From positions 744,001 through 808,000 of the forward strand of contig CAWINY010000007.1 in the NCBI GenBank assembly GCA_963837635.1: DNA of 64,000 nucleotides. Direction: 5' to 3'. The translations under genes and the position numbers were made by a program. The notes beneath the pieces were generated by a model. That model saw only the letters and a list, made by a program, of their open reading frames with translations. It made no database searches and had not been told where the DNA came from. Below are positions 50,524 through 59,514 of the stretch, piece by piece; within the stretch, counting starts at the first letter, position 1, and every line of letters starts with the position of its first letter. The stretch comes from CAWINY01 sp963837635. GTDB lineage: Bacteria > Acidobacteriota > Terriglobia > Terriglobales > Acidobacteriaceae.

Positions 50524-51177
50524 AACGTCGGAAGTGCGGGCCGGAATCAATCCCTGTTCGACCGCGGCTCGAATCGACTCCGCGATCGAATGCACTCCCA
50601 ATCTCGCCATGATCCGGCCCCGATGAAACTCCACCGTCTTGATCGAGATACCCAGCGCGTCCGCAATTTGCTTGCTTAAGCGACCTTCGGCGATCAATTG
50701 AAGAATTTCGCGTTGCCGATCGGTCAGCTCCTCGCCTTGCTGCGATGGCTTGCCGGAGCGGTTCCAGAAGCTTTGCAACACATCTTGACCGAAGCCGGGA
50801 GAAATGTAGGTGTTGCCTCTGGCGACCTGGCCCATGGCCTCAAGGAGTTCTTCCACCAAACCGGCCTTTAAAACATATGCGCTCGCGCCCACGTCGAACG
50901 CCTTGCGCAAATACATGGGGTTGGCGTGCATGCTCAAGAAGACAAGCTTGGCTAAGGGCAAGCAATCCCTGATCTGCTTAGCGGCTTCCAGGCCGTTTAA
51001 CCCGGGCATCGAAACATCCAGGACCACGAAATCGGGCTTGAGCCGCGCCGCTGCCTGGACCAATTGCCTGCCGTCAGGGGCAGTTCCAACCACTTCGTAG
51101 CGCGATTGCAATAGAGACCCAATCCCGCTCAGAACTAAAGCGTGGTCATCCCCCAAGAGAACCCGCGGGTCTCGCAC
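50497..51177 (-). CDS. NarL/FixJ-family response regulator
   Basis: DNA-binding regulator of 226 residues. Receiver with VLLGDDHALVLSGIGSLLQS, DFVVLDVSMPGLNGLEAAKQ (phosphoacceptor Asp), VFLSMHANPMYLRKAFDVGA and AYVLKAGLVEEL (Lys). LuxR-type HTH: ELTDRQREILQLIAEGRLSK, QIADALGISIKTVEFHRGRI. All phosphorylation residues present. GTG start at 51177 is chosen because AAGGAG lies seven bases upstream; the ATG at 51210 has none. Convergent with the kinase/two-receiver pair, whose kinase is the probable donor of phosphate. Confidence 0.88.
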   Translation of the reverse strand: MRDPRVLLGDDHALVLSGIGSLLQSRYEVVGTAPDGRQLVQAAARLKPDFVVLDVSMPGLNGLEAAKQIRDCLPLAKLVFLSMHANPMYLRKAFDVGASAYVLKAGLVEELLEAMGQVARGNTYISPGFGQDVLQSFWNRSGKPSQQGEELTDRQREILQLIAEGRLSKQIADALGISIKTVEFHRGRIMARLGVHSIAESIRAAVEQGLIPARTSDVLDFNSNAG

Positions 51178-51513
51178 CTTGCAGCTCCTTCGGACAGAGA
51201 ATATATGCATCCTAGATCCGCCTGGGAGCCAATTGCAACTGATTCTGGCATACTGCCGTGAAAACAACAGCCACGCCGTTGAGGGCCGACGTCAGTCTTC
51301 CCAGAAATACACTGAAGCCTCCCCCTCACTCCTTTATGGGAACGATGGGCGGTAACCTAGGCAAGGCGGTAAACTCAGTAAGACTAAGTAGAATATTAAT
51401 TGTGATCAAACGACTACACCGGCTTCAGACGATTTTCCCTGGACAGCAGTGAATCGTTGTTTGCAAGGAATCAACGGAGGATTCGGCGACACTGAGCGCC
51501 GCGACTCAGCGAC
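51178..51513. other. AT-richer intergenic stretch, promoter region
   Basis: About 335 bases between the NarL-type gene and the hydrolase gene, divergent. It has AT-rich segments (TAGAATATTAATTGTGATCA near 51389) and a CCTAGG palindrome (51356-51361), but no clear -35/-10 pair. Confidence 0.4.
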
Positions 51514-52359
51514 ATGGTTCACAACCTGAAGGTCACCGCAATTGTTGAAAACACCGCTGGCACTTTTGACGCCGCCGCCGAGTGGGGCCTTGCGCTCTGG
51601 ATTGAGGCGGACGGGCACCGCATCCTTTCCGATACTGGCCAAGGACACACCTTGCTGCAAAACGCGCGCCTGCTCGGAATCGATATTGCCTCCGCCGAAG
51701 CCTTGGTCATCAGTCACGGCCACTTCGATCATACCGGCGGCATTGCCGCTGTGATGGACGCCGGCTTTCGCAGCAAGGTCTATGCCCATCCCGCGGCATT
51801 TTCTGACAAGTACCAGCGCGAGAAAACGCCCCCGCACCGGGTAATGGGTATGTCTTCCGTATCGCAGGAAGCATTACGCTCAGGGATAGTGGAACTTGTA
51901 GAATCACCACGGCCCGCGGAAATTGCGCCCGGAATCATAGTGACCGGCGCAATTCCCCGACGAAATACCTACGAAGATGTATCCGACGCCTTCTTCTTGG
52001 ACGAAAACTGTACCCAGCCCGATCCCCTGATCGATGATCAAGCACTTTTAATCGAGACCCACCGGGGGTGGGCCGTGATTACCGGTTGCGGACATTCGGG
52101 GTTGATCAACACCTTGACCTACGCCAAGGAGTTGATCGGGACCAGCCGCATTGTAGCCGTGATTGGGGGTCTGCATCTGTTTCGGGCGACGGCCGAGCGC
52201 ATCAAGGCGACAACCGAGAACCTACGAGCTTTCGATGTCGAGCTGATCGCACCCTGTCACTGCACGGGATTCGAGGCCACCGGCGCTTTTCTGGCTCAAT
52301 TTGGGAACCGCGTGGTGGCGCTTCGAGCCGGCCTGACTCTGCAAGTGTCAGAAACCTGA
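51514..52359 (+). CDS. Metallo-beta-lactamase-fold hydrolase
   Basis: A 281-residue metallohydrolase with the metal motif LVISHGHFDHTGGIAAVMDA (HxHxDH) near residue 70, then VITGCGHSGLINTLTYAKEL and VIGGLHLFRATAERIKATTE, and the last ligand in LIAPCHCTGFEA. The layout, with early VTAIVENTAG and DTGQGHTLLQNARLLG, matches the dihydropterin-aminobenzene ribosyl phosphate synthase-like group of the superfamily (COG1237). A specific substrate cannot be stated. No Shine-Dalgarno immediately precedes the ATG. Confidence 0.82.
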   Translation: MVHNLKVTAIVENTAGTFDAAAEWGLALWIEADGHRILSDTGQGHTLLQNARLLGIDIASAEALVISHGHFDHTGGIAAVMDAGFRSKVYAHPAAFSDKYQREKTPPHRVMGMSSVSQEALRSGIVELVESPRPAEIAPGIIVTGAIPRRNTYEDVSDAFFLDENCTQPDPLIDDQALLIETHRGWAVITGCGHSGLINTLTYAKELIGTSRIVAVIGGLHLFRATAERIKATTENLRAFDVELIAPCHCTGFEATGAFLAQFGNRVVALRAGLTLQVSET

Positions 52360-52410
52360 TTCGAAGACTGGCGGGAACAATCTTTCAGAACACCGCACTT
52401 CTCTGCGAAA

Positions 52411-52674
52411 TCACTTTGCCTCCAGTCCTTCGGCGAAGGCCGCGGCGACCTTGCGCATGTTCCCGAGATAGTCTTCCGCAAAGGGATCGATCACAACCAT
52501 GCGCCCGCCGATCTCCCGCGCAACTTGCTCGGCACTGCTCCAGCTGAATTGAGGTTCTACAAGAATGACCTTGACTCCTTGGCGTCTTCCTTCGCCGATA
52601 ACGCGCCGCAGCGTTGCCTCCCGGCAAAACTCCACTGCAACTGCCAAAAGCAACTCGATGGCTTCCCCGGTCAC
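52411..52674 (-). pseudogene. ZnuA/TroA-like metal-binding protein C-terminal fragment
   Basis: About 70 codons, IGEGRRQGVKVILVEPQFSW, SSAEQVAREIGGRMVVIDPF and AEDYLGNMRKVAAAFAEGL, match the C-terminal lobe of zinc/manganese solute-binding proteins (for example VEPQFS and DPL/F..YLxNM). The N-terminal lobe and the metal-binding His residues are absent, and the sequence upstream is unrelated. It is a relic; no ABC transporter genes are nearby. Confidence 0.6.
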
Positions 52675-52868
52675 ACCCTACTCCCGCACCCCGCCCTCCA
52701 ACCAGCACAGCCAAATCGAAATCCCATAGCCATCACCGCGTCCGCCGCAAACGCTAGCGGCTAAGTTCAAACGACCCTATCGTTTCCCGGTACTAATCTC
52801 TCGCCGGACATAGGACGACGATCCAAAAGTCCTGCAACTCTTCCCACCCTATCGGGTTCCAATCGGAT

Positions 52869-54863
52869 GTGAAACGCCGAGCCCTGTATTTCGCGCTCGC
52901 GCTCTTGCTGGCCGTCCTCGGGGCTACGCTGACTCTCGCGAAGGAAAAGAAACATCAGACATTCTCCGGCATGAACGAGCGGCAGCGCGCGATTCATGCT
53001 CTGAACCGGCTGACCTTTGGACCTCGGCCAGTGGATGCGGACCACGTGCTGGCACTTGGTGTGGATCGCTGGATTGATCTGCAGCTGTATCCCGAACACA
53101 TCGACGACTCCGCCCTCGATGCCAGGCTATCTCCGCTGCGCACGCTGCGCATGAGCACGCTGGAGATGATCGAAAGATTCCCGCCCCAGGCAGTCATTCG
53201 GGCGGTTGCGGATGGCAAGCTGGAGATGCCGCATGATCCCATGCGCCGCGCCATTTATCAGGCACAGTTAGACAAACTCCGGCAGCCCAAGCAGGATGCG
53301 TCCCAAGACAATTCTTCGATGGTGGACGATGCATCGCTTCGCCGGGAGCGTCAGGCAGCTCAGGAGCAAGTCCAGGCCCTTCTCGATTTACCGCCTGACC
53401 AGCGGTTCAGCGCCCTCCTGCGCATGGACTCCGGGTCGCGCCAGCAAGTCGTGTCTGCGCTCTTGCCGCGTCAACACCTAACCATGCTGGACGGCTTGGA
53501 ACCCGAACAGCGCGAAACCGTGCTGGCCATGATCAATCCGCAGCAGGTGGTGGATGGCGAACTACGGCAAGGCAAGCTGCTGCGGGCCATCTACAGTGAG
53601 CGCCAACTCCAGGAGGTCATGACCGACTTCTGGTTCAATCACTTTAATGTATTTCTCGGCAAAGGCGCGGACCGCTACCTGGTCACCAGCTATGAGCGCG
53701 ATGTGATTCGTCCTCACGCGCTGGGCAAGTTCAAAGACCTGCTGCTGGCGACCGCGCAAAGTCCCGCCATGCTCTTCTATCTGGATAACTGGATGAGCGT
53801 GGGCCCGGACTCCGATTTCGCGCTGTACGGCCCGGCGAAGCCCCGGCAGATCCCCCCGCGGACGCGAATGTGGGGCGGTTGGGGCAGGATGCCCATGCCG
53901 CGTCCCCCGATGCCGCCGGCGCAGCAGGCCAACCGGCAAAGGAAGCGAACAGGAATCAACGAGAACTATGCCCGCGAGTTGATGGAACTGCACACGCTCG
54001 GCGTGAACGGCGGGTACACGCAACAGGACGTTGCAGAGGTCGCCCGCGTCTTCACCGGCTGGACAATCAAAGACCCGCGCAAGGGCGGTGAATTCGCGTT
54101 CAACGAACGCAGGCATGAGCCCGGCGACAAGCGCGTGCTCGGCCACCGGATCAAGCAGCACGGCGAAGACGAAGGAAGGCAGGTGCTCGACCTACTGGCA
54201 CACCAAGCGGCCACCGCGCACTTCATCTGCACCAAGCTGGCGCAGCGGTTCGTCTCGGACCAGCCCCCGGATTCGCTCGTGGATCGCATGGATCAAACTT
54301 TCCTTCACCAGGATGGCGACATTCGCGAGGTGCTGCGTACTATGTTCCATTCGCCGGAGTTTTGGTCTGCCGACGCCTATCGCGTCAAGGTGAAAACGCC
54401 ACTCGAATTCGTCGCATCGACGGTACGCGCCAGCGGCACTGACGTAGCAAACGCCGCCCCGCTGGTGCAGGTTCTCAACAAAATGGGCATGCCGCTCTAC
54501 GGGGCGCAACCGCCGACGGGCTACTCCAGCCTAGCGGATGCCTGGGTGAACTCCGCGGCGTTACTCGACCGCATGAACTTCGCTCTCGGACTCGCGGCGA
54601 ACAAGATTCCAGACGTTAAGTTCGATGCCGCACGGCTGGCAATCACCAGCGCAGTGGATGACAACGGCACTCTGGCAACTCTTGAACAATCGCTGCTCGA
54701 CGGCGAGGTTTCGAAAAGTACACATGAAGCGGTACTCAAACAGCTTGACGATGTGCAACTGAGGGGACGCGCGCTGGATAAGGGGAACAACCAGCCTCGT
54801 CCAGTCAATGTGGCTTTGATGACCGGCCTGCTTCTAGGCTCGCCGGAGTTTCAGCGGAGATAG
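52869..54863 (+). CDS. DUF1800 domain-containing exported protein
   Basis: A 664-residue protein with a signal peptide (RRALYFALALLLAVLGATLT). The DUF1800 landmarks are present: ALNRLTFGPRPVDADHVLAL, DFWFNHFNVFLGKG, NENYARELMELHTLGVNGGY and TQQDVAEVARVFTGWTIKDP, with LVDRMDQTFLHQDGDIREVL and KTPLEFVASTVRASG near the end. The insert around residues 130-200 is not typical of all members. GTG start at 52869. DUF1800 genes are usually paired with DUF1501, as here, 39 bases downstream. Biochemical role unknown. Confidence 0.88.
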   Translation: MKRRALYFALALLLAVLGATLTLAKEKKHQTFSGMNERQRAIHALNRLTFGPRPVDADHVLALGVDRWIDLQLYPEHIDDSALDARLSPLRTLRMSTLEMIERFPPQAVIRAVADGKLEMPHDPMRRAIYQAQLDKLRQPKQDASQDNSSMVDDASLRRERQAAQEQVQALLDLPPDQRFSALLRMDSGSRQQVVSALLPRQHLTMLDGLEPEQRETVLAMINPQQVVDGELRQGKLLRAIYSERQLQEVMTDFWFNHFNVFLGKGADRYLVTSYERDVIRPHALGKFKDLLLATAQSPAMLFYLDNWMSVGPDSDFALYGPAKPRQIPPRTRMWGGWGRMPMPRPPMPPAQQANRQRKRTGINENYARELMELHTLGVNGGYTQQDVAEVARVFTGWTIKDPRKGGEFAFNERRHEPGDKRVLGHRIKQHGEDEGRQVLDLLAHQAATAHFICTKLAQRFVSDQPPDSLVDRMDQTFLHQDGDIREVLRTMFHSPEFWSADAYRVKVKTPLEFVASTVRASGTDVANAAPLVQVLNKMGMPLYGAQPPTGYSSLADAWVNSAALLDRMNFALGLAANKIPDVKFDAARLAITSAVDDNGTLATLEQSLLDGEVSKSTHEAVLKQLDDVQLRGRALDKGNNQPRPVNVALMTGLLLGSPEFQRR

Positions 54864-54902
54864 CTCAGTGCACGTGCCACAGGCACATGAAGAATTGCAG
54901 TC

Positions 54903-56141
54903 ATGATCACACGCAGAGTCTTTCTGAAATCCGGTGCGCTCGCCATCGTGGGGACGGGCGTGGTTCCATCCTTTCTGACCAGGGCGGTCTTCGCCGCAGA
55001 CCCGGGAGGTGCGCGTCGCAAGCGGCTGGTGGTAATTTTCCAGCGAGGTGCCGCCGATGGGCTGAACATCGTGGTGCCGTATGGCGATCCGCGGTACTAC
55101 GCGCTACGGCCGACGATCTCGATCCCGCGAACGGCGGTGCTCGATCTCGACGGCTTCTTCGGACTGCATCCTGCGCTCGAACCCCTGCTGCCGTTGTGGC
55201 GCGACCTCCACCTCGCAATTGTCCAGGCCGTGGGTTCGCCCGACGCCACGCGTTCTCATTTTGACGCCCAGGACTTCATGGAATCGGGCACGCCTGGCAT
55301 CAAGAGTACAGGCGACGGCTGGCTCAACCGCACCGTCCGCATTCGACCGGAGCCTGCGGCCACGCCCTTCCGCGCAATTGCCATGGGCGAGACGCTGCCC
55401 CGCATCCTGCAAGGCGCGGCGCCGGCAGTGGCCATTGGCAACGTCAACGACTTCGGCGTCGCCAACCGCAGCGCGGCGTCCGCGCCCCTGACTGGCGCTT
55501 TCGAGGCCATGTATGACAGCTCAACCGATTCCCTGCTGCACGGCACCGCTGCGGAGACCTTCGAAGCGGTGAAGATGCTGAAGGCTGTTGCGCCCTCGAA
55601 ATATGCGCCCGCCACCGGCGCGGACTATCCGCGCGGCCGACTAGGCGAGAGCATGCGTCAGCTCGCGCAATTGATGAAGGCTGACCTCGGCATAGAGGTC
55701 GCCTTCGCCGATGTCGGCGGCTGGGATCATCACGTCAACGAAGGTTCGGTGGAAGGACAGCTTGCCAACTCGCTGCGCGAACTGGGCCAGTCCATGGCGG
55801 CGTTCTGGATCGATCTCGGCACTTTAGCCGAGGATACGGTGCTCGTTACCATGTCCGAGTTCGGACGTACCGCGCAGGAAAACGGCAACCGCGGCACCGA
55901 CCATGGTCACGGCAACGTGATGTTTGTCCTGGGAGGTCCCGTGCGAGGCGGAAAAGTGTACGGCCGCTGGCCCGGGCTCGAAATGCACGAGTTGTTTGAA
56001 GGCCGCGACTTGGCCATCACCACCGATTTCCGCTCCGTGCTCAGTGAGGCGGTCGTGCACCAGCTTGGCGCCCCCGACTTGAGCAAGATCTTTCCAGGCT
56101 TTAGTGCGGCACCCCGGAAGTTGCCGGACATGCTAGCCTGA
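54903..56141 (+). CDS. DUF1501 domain protein with Tat-type signal
   Basis: A 412-residue exported protein. Tat-like leader TRRVFLKSGALAIVGTGVVP, then LVVIFQRGAADGLNIVVPYG, HFDAQDFMESGTPGIK, TSDGWL-type and VAFADVGGWDHHVNEGS, VLVTMSEFGRTAQENGNRGT, DHGHGNVMFVLGGPVRGGKV. The DHGHG and FGRT motifs are the family signature and resemble the metal site of sulfatase/alkaline-phosphatase-fold enzymes. Follows the DUF1800 gene by 39 bases in the same direction, the usual pair. Substrate unknown. Short leader upstream with a weak Shine-Dalgarno. Confidence 0.88.
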   Translation: MITRRVFLKSGALAIVGTGVVPSFLTRAVFAADPGGARRKRLVVIFQRGAADGLNIVVPYGDPRYYALRPTISIPRTAVLDLDGFFGLHPALEPLLPLWRDLHLAIVQAVGSPDATRSHFDAQDFMESGTPGIKSTGDGWLNRTVRIRPEPAATPFRAIAMGETLPRILQGAAPAVAIGNVNDFGVANRSAASAPLTGAFEAMYDSSTDSLLHGTAAETFEAVKMLKAVAPSKYAPATGADYPRGRLGESMRQLAQLMKADLGIEVAFADVGGWDHHVNEGSVEGQLANSLRELGQSMAAFWIDLGTLAEDTVLVTMSEFGRTAQENGNRGTDHGHGNVMFVLGGPVRGGKVYGRWPGLEMHELFEGRDLAITTDFRSVLSEAVVHQLGAPDLSKIFPGFSAAPRKLPDMLA

Positions 56142-56376
56142 CCAGCCGAAAATACTGACGGTGCTTGCTGGATGGTCTGGCTGCTAACCTAGACCTGATT
56201 TCCCCGGTGTGTACCGCTGGACAGCGAAGCCTGCAAGACTGGAGACTATGCCGGATTACTCCCCGCAAGTCGGCATCGCTCCGGTAACTTCCGGTTATGC
56301 CCGTCATGCACCCAGAATACGCAGTTCAGGCGCATCGATGTGACGATAACATCGGACACATTTCCAGCACCGGCAG

Positions 56377-57021
56377 TCAATTCCTTGCGGGCTCATGCCC
56401 TGCCCAGGTGGTGAGTTGTTCGCGAACCGCGCTTTGGTACTCGTTTGGAAGCTGGCTGTACGTGAACTTCAGTTCTCCAAGCAATTGGCGGGCGCGTTCC
56501 AAACCTATTCCCGAGTTCACGGTGACGTTCCGGGACGCTGCAGGACGCCTTCGACCGGGTACTGCCCGACGGCCGAACCTAGTGTTCTCTCGCAGAGACG
56601 ATATCATCGTGTGCTGCGCGTACTGCAGCTCGGTGCCGAGCATCTTGGCTACCTCGAGGCACAGATCCGGTCTCCCGTTCAAGGTCTCCACGAATTGTTG
56701 GCGCGGCACAAAGGCCAATTGAGCGTCTCCAACAGCCTGCGCCGTCAGGATGTAGCTGTGATTGCCCACCGCCGCGGGCAGGCCAAGAGCGCTTCCCGCT
56801 CCGGCGTTTGTGGCCCGCCGTGGACTGTTCATCGAGAGCGCAACCGTGCCTGAACAAATCAGATAGACGCCGCGTATGCGCTCGCCTTGCTTGAATATCG
56901 TCTCCCCAGCGGCGAACTGTTGCATGCTGGCAACAGTCCTCAGTGCAGTGCGAAATCTTTGTGAAGCCAAGAACGGCTGGTGTTCTGTCATATGAAGATT
57001 CGACTCGCTGTTCAGCGGCAT
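56377..57021 (-). CDS. cNMP-binding domain protein of the Crp/Fnr type without a visible DNA-binding helix
   Basis: About 214 residues. The N-terminal domain has the cyclic-nucleotide-fold pattern FAAGETIFKQGERIRGVYLI, CSGTVALSMNSPRRAT and GSALGLPAAVGNHSYILTAQ. Downstream, LCLEVAKMLGTELQYAQHTM forms the long dimerisation helix. The C-terminus (about 165-214) is basic and lacks a helix-turn-helix pattern, unlike true Crp/Fnr proteins. Start at 57021 or at the ATG at 56991. It faces the PAS gene across a 12-bp palindrome at 57070, so it may be co-regulated by, rather than be, the DNA-binding regulator. Confidence 0.65.
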   Translation of the reverse strand: MPLNSESNLHMTEHQPFLASQRFRTALRTVASMQQFAAGETIFKQGERIRGVYLICSGTVALSMNSPRRATNAGAGSALGLPAAVGNHSYILTAQAVGDAQLAFVPRQQFVETLNGRPDLCLEVAKMLGTELQYAQHTMISSLRENTRFGRRAVPGRRRPAASRNVTVNSGIGLERARQLLGELKFTYSQLPNEYQSAVREQLTTWAGHEPARN

Positions 57022-57069
57022 GACTGAACCGCTGCTTCACATGTTGCCTGCACATGACCTGTAGGAATA

Positions 57070-57081
57070 TGACTTATGTCA
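57070..57081. promoter_or_regulatory. Palindromic operator TGACTTATGTCA
   Basis: A 12-base dyad in the divergent spacer between the cNMP-domain gene and the PAS gene. The same 12-mer, read on the other strand (TGACATAAGTCA), recurs at 57694, and a 10-of-12 variant lies at 57120. Confidence 0.65.
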
Positions 57082-57119
57082 CGGATTGCCCAAGCACTGG
57101 GAGGATTCCGTTATTCCTG

Positions 57120-57131
57120 TGACTTACGTCC
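57120..57131. promoter_or_regulatory. Palindromic operator variant TGACTTACGTCC
   Basis: Differs from the 57070 site at two positions and lies exactly 50 bp from it. It is 75 bp before the PAS gene start. Confidence 0.5.
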
Positions 57132-57205
57132 TTGGCAGCGCTTACGACGTCGGGTGCACTTGCAGGCAAGCAGGACAAAGCAACCGTGCCATGAGGAGAA
57201 TAAGT

Positions 57206-57664
57206 ATGACGCAGGTCTTTACGCCGAATCATGATTGGCTATGTCGGCAGATCGTTGAGCAGAGCCAACTTGCCATTATCGGTGGCGATCCCGAAGGCAT
57301 CATCCGGCTGTGGAACAAAGGCGCCGAGGAGATCTTCGGCTGGACGGCGGACGAGGCCGTTGGCCAATCCATGGATCTGATCATTCCGGAGAAGCACCGC
57401 GCCCAGCACTGGGCCGGATATTCGGCGGTGATGAAAAAGGGTACGAGCAAGTACGGCCGCGATGTGCTGGCCGTGCCCGCCCTGACCAAGAGCGGGCAGC
57501 GTATTTCGATCGAATTCAGCGTGGTCCTCCTGAAGAGTCAGGATGGCAAGGTGCTCGCCATCGCGGCAATGCTGCAGGACGTTACCGCGCGTTGGCAGCG
57601 CGACAAGGAACTACGTCAGCGTCTGGCAGCAGCGGAGGCCAAGTGCCGCGGAACAGAAGCGTAG
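57206..57664 (+). CDS. PAS-domain protein
   Basis: A 152-residue stand-alone PAS sensor: DWLCRQIVEQSQLAIIGGDP, EGIIRLWNKGAEEIFGWTAD, EAVGQSMDLIIPEKHRAQHW and SIEFSVVLLKSQDGKVLAIA. It lacks a kinase or HTH, so it signals through another protein or acts as a ligand sensor. AGGAG lies seven to eight bases before the chosen ATG; an ATG five codons upstream is less well placed. Preceded by two copies of the TGAC palindrome and followed after 94 bases by the NnrS-like gene. Confidence 0.75.
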   Translation: MTQVFTPNHDWLCRQIVEQSQLAIIGGDPEGIIRLWNKGAEEIFGWTADEAVGQSMDLIIPEKHRAQHWAGYSAVMKKGTSKYGRDVLAVPALTKSGQRISIEFSVVLLKSQDGKVLAIAAMLQDVTARWQRDKELRQRLAAAEAKCRGTEA

Positions 57665-57693
57665 AAGTTTCGGCGGATCGTCTTTCCTCTTCG

Positions 57694-57734
57694 TGACATA
57701 AGTCATCGTTCGCGCTTTCCATGCAGCCTATGTT
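57694..57734 (+). promoter_or_regulatory. NnrS promoter with TGACATAAGTCA operator
   Basis: The palindrome TGACATAAGTCA (57694-57705) is centred 41.5 bases before a start predicted from TATGTT (57729-57734), the usual class II position for Crp/Fnr-type activators. Confidence 0.55.
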
Positions 57735-57758
57735 GGTGACGGCATAGGAGGCAAGCCC

Positions 57759-59333
57759 ATGGCAACGATCACCGCCGATACGAGTGTTGCAGAGGTCATC
57801 CGGCAGTGCCCCAGCGCGCGCCGCATCTTCGATCAGCACGGGCTTCGAGGCTGCGGAGGCCAACAGGGGCCCGCCGAATCGCTCACGTTCGTCGCTCGCG
57901 TTCACCAGGTCGATCTCGATCTCCTTCTGCGGGAACTCCATGCGGAGATCAAGAACCCGGCACCGGATTATCGTTTTCAGGAGTCGCTCCAGGACTACAT
58001 CTATCGCCGCTTCTTCAAGGCAGGAATCGCGATTGCGATCACGTTGGGCGTGTTGTGGGGAGCCATCAATTTGCTCCAAATCGCGCTGAACGGCTCGTTC
58101 CTGCAGCTCGGACTACTGCCTGCGATCCATGCCCACGCCCACGCCATGGTGTACGGCTGGGTTGGACTGTTTGTCATGGGCTTTGCCTATCAGTCCTTTC
58201 CCCGGTTCAAGAACACGAAGTTGTGGCGGCCCGATCTGGCGAACCTGAGCTTCTACTTAATGCTGAGCGGGATTGTCCTGCGCGTGGCCGCCGAGATGCT
58301 GCAGCCGGCGCTGATCGGCTTGGTCCTCGGCGGTATTTCCGCGGCTCTGGAACTGCCCGCGGTGGGCCTGTTCGTGACCATCCTCTACCGTACGGCGCGC
58401 CAGTCGATCGAGCCGCCAAGCAAATACGAGAAGTTCATCTTTGCATCAGCTTTCTGGTTGGCAGTGGGATCGGTGCTCAGCCAGATCTTCTTCTTTGCCA
58501 AGGCGACGGCTGGCAGCGAGCGCGACTTGGTCATGCGCATTGCCACGATTGATGGGCCGCTACGCGATATCCAGGTGCTGGGATTTGCGGCATTCATCAT
58601 CGTGGGAGTGAGCCAGCGATTTGTGCCGATGGTTTACGGGCTGGCGCGGCCCCGACGTGACCGGCTAACCCTGATCTTCTTTCTGATGACTATTAGCCTG
58701 GTGCTGAGCGTTTCCAGCTACGTAGGATTGCTGACCACATATCAACCGGCATTCGCCATCGGTCTGGAAACAGCGTACCTGCTGATGCCGGTTTGGGCGA
58801 TACTCCTGGCGAGGCAGCTAGGCATCTTCTCGCGCCCATCGCAGCCGGATCGCACTTTCAAGTTCGTCCGCGCGGCGTATTTGTGGCTGCTGATCTCCTG
58901 CTTCATGATTCCGTTTTTGCTGCCGTATTCAAACGCCACGGGGCAACTGTTCGCGCATGCCTATCTGGGAGCGTATCGGCATGCCTATACCGTGGGCTTT
59001 ATCAGCCTGATGATCATGGGCGTTTCCAGCCGGATCCTCCCGATCCTGGCTGGGGTGGATGGGAACCGCATCAGCTCGCTGGGGGGCCCGTTCTTTCTGA
59101 TCAACCTCGGATGCGCCAGCCGCGTGGTGCTGCAAGTTGCTACTGACTTCACGCCACGCGCTTACCCGTTGCTCGGGATGACGGGTTTCATCGAACTGAT
59201 AGCGTTGAGTTGGTGGGGAGTCGAGATGTGGCGAACCATGAACATGGCCCGCGCGCATCGTATCCTCGCCATGCCGGCCGCGCACCACGACGCATCCGAT
59301 CGGGGCCTGATCAGGATTGCCCCGGCAAGCTAG
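57759..59333 (+). CDS. NnrS-like membrane protein with N-terminal DUF1858/ScdA-like domain
   Basis: A 524-residue membrane protein associated with nitric oxide and haem-copper metabolism. The N-terminus (TSVAEVIRQCPSARRIFDQH, GLRGCGG) matches the small DUF1858/RIC-type domain. The membrane part has about twelve helices; the conserved NnrS landmark PAIHAHAHAMVYGWVGLFVM places three His residues in a helix start, and RHAYTVGFISLMIMGVSSRI adds another His near residue 415. AGGAGG lies eight bases before the ATG. It forms a cluster with the PAS and cNMP-domain genes and shares their TGAC palindrome. Function of the fusion is unknown; haem binding is likely. Confidence 0.8.
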   Translation: MATITADTSVAEVIRQCPSARRIFDQHGLRGCGGQQGPAESLTFVARVHQVDLDLLLRELHAEIKNPAPDYRFQESLQDYIYRRFFKAGIAIAITLGVLWGAINLLQIALNGSFLQLGLLPAIHAHAHAMVYGWVGLFVMGFAYQSFPRFKNTKLWRPDLANLSFYLMLSGIVLRVAAEMLQPALIGLVLGGISAALELPAVGLFVTILYRTARQSIEPPSKYEKFIFASAFWLAVGSVLSQIFFFAKATAGSERDLVMRIATIDGPLRDIQVLGFAAFIIVGVSQRFVPMVYGLARPRRDRLTLIFFLMTISLVLSVSSYVGLLTTYQPAFAIGLETAYLLMPVWAILLARQLGIFSRPSQPDRTFKFVRAAYLWLLISCFMIPFLLPYSNATGQLFAHAYLGAYRHAYTVGFISLMIMGVSSRILPILAGVDGNRISSLGGPFFLINLGCASRVVLQVATDFTPRAYPLLGMTGFIELIALSWWGVEMWRTMNMARAHRILAMPAAHHDASDRGLIRIAPAS

Positions 59334-59514
59334 CGGTTCGTGAGGCTTCCGTGGATCAGAATATCGATTTTAACGAGCACGCGTTCGCTTTGACGCTATT
59401 CATCAAGATAAGAGCCTCATGCGGTAATGCCACCCGTGGGGATCTGCGCGGTGGGTATCGGGTAACCGATATCCCTACCGCGACTCGGACAGAGCACCTT
59501 AAATCCAGACCGCG

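Noticed and set aside
56377..57021. Naming the cNMP-domain protein as the DNA-binding regulator of the TGAC palindrome
   Set aside because: No helix-turn-helix pattern is visible in its C-terminus, so the claim is not supported; the regulator is left open.
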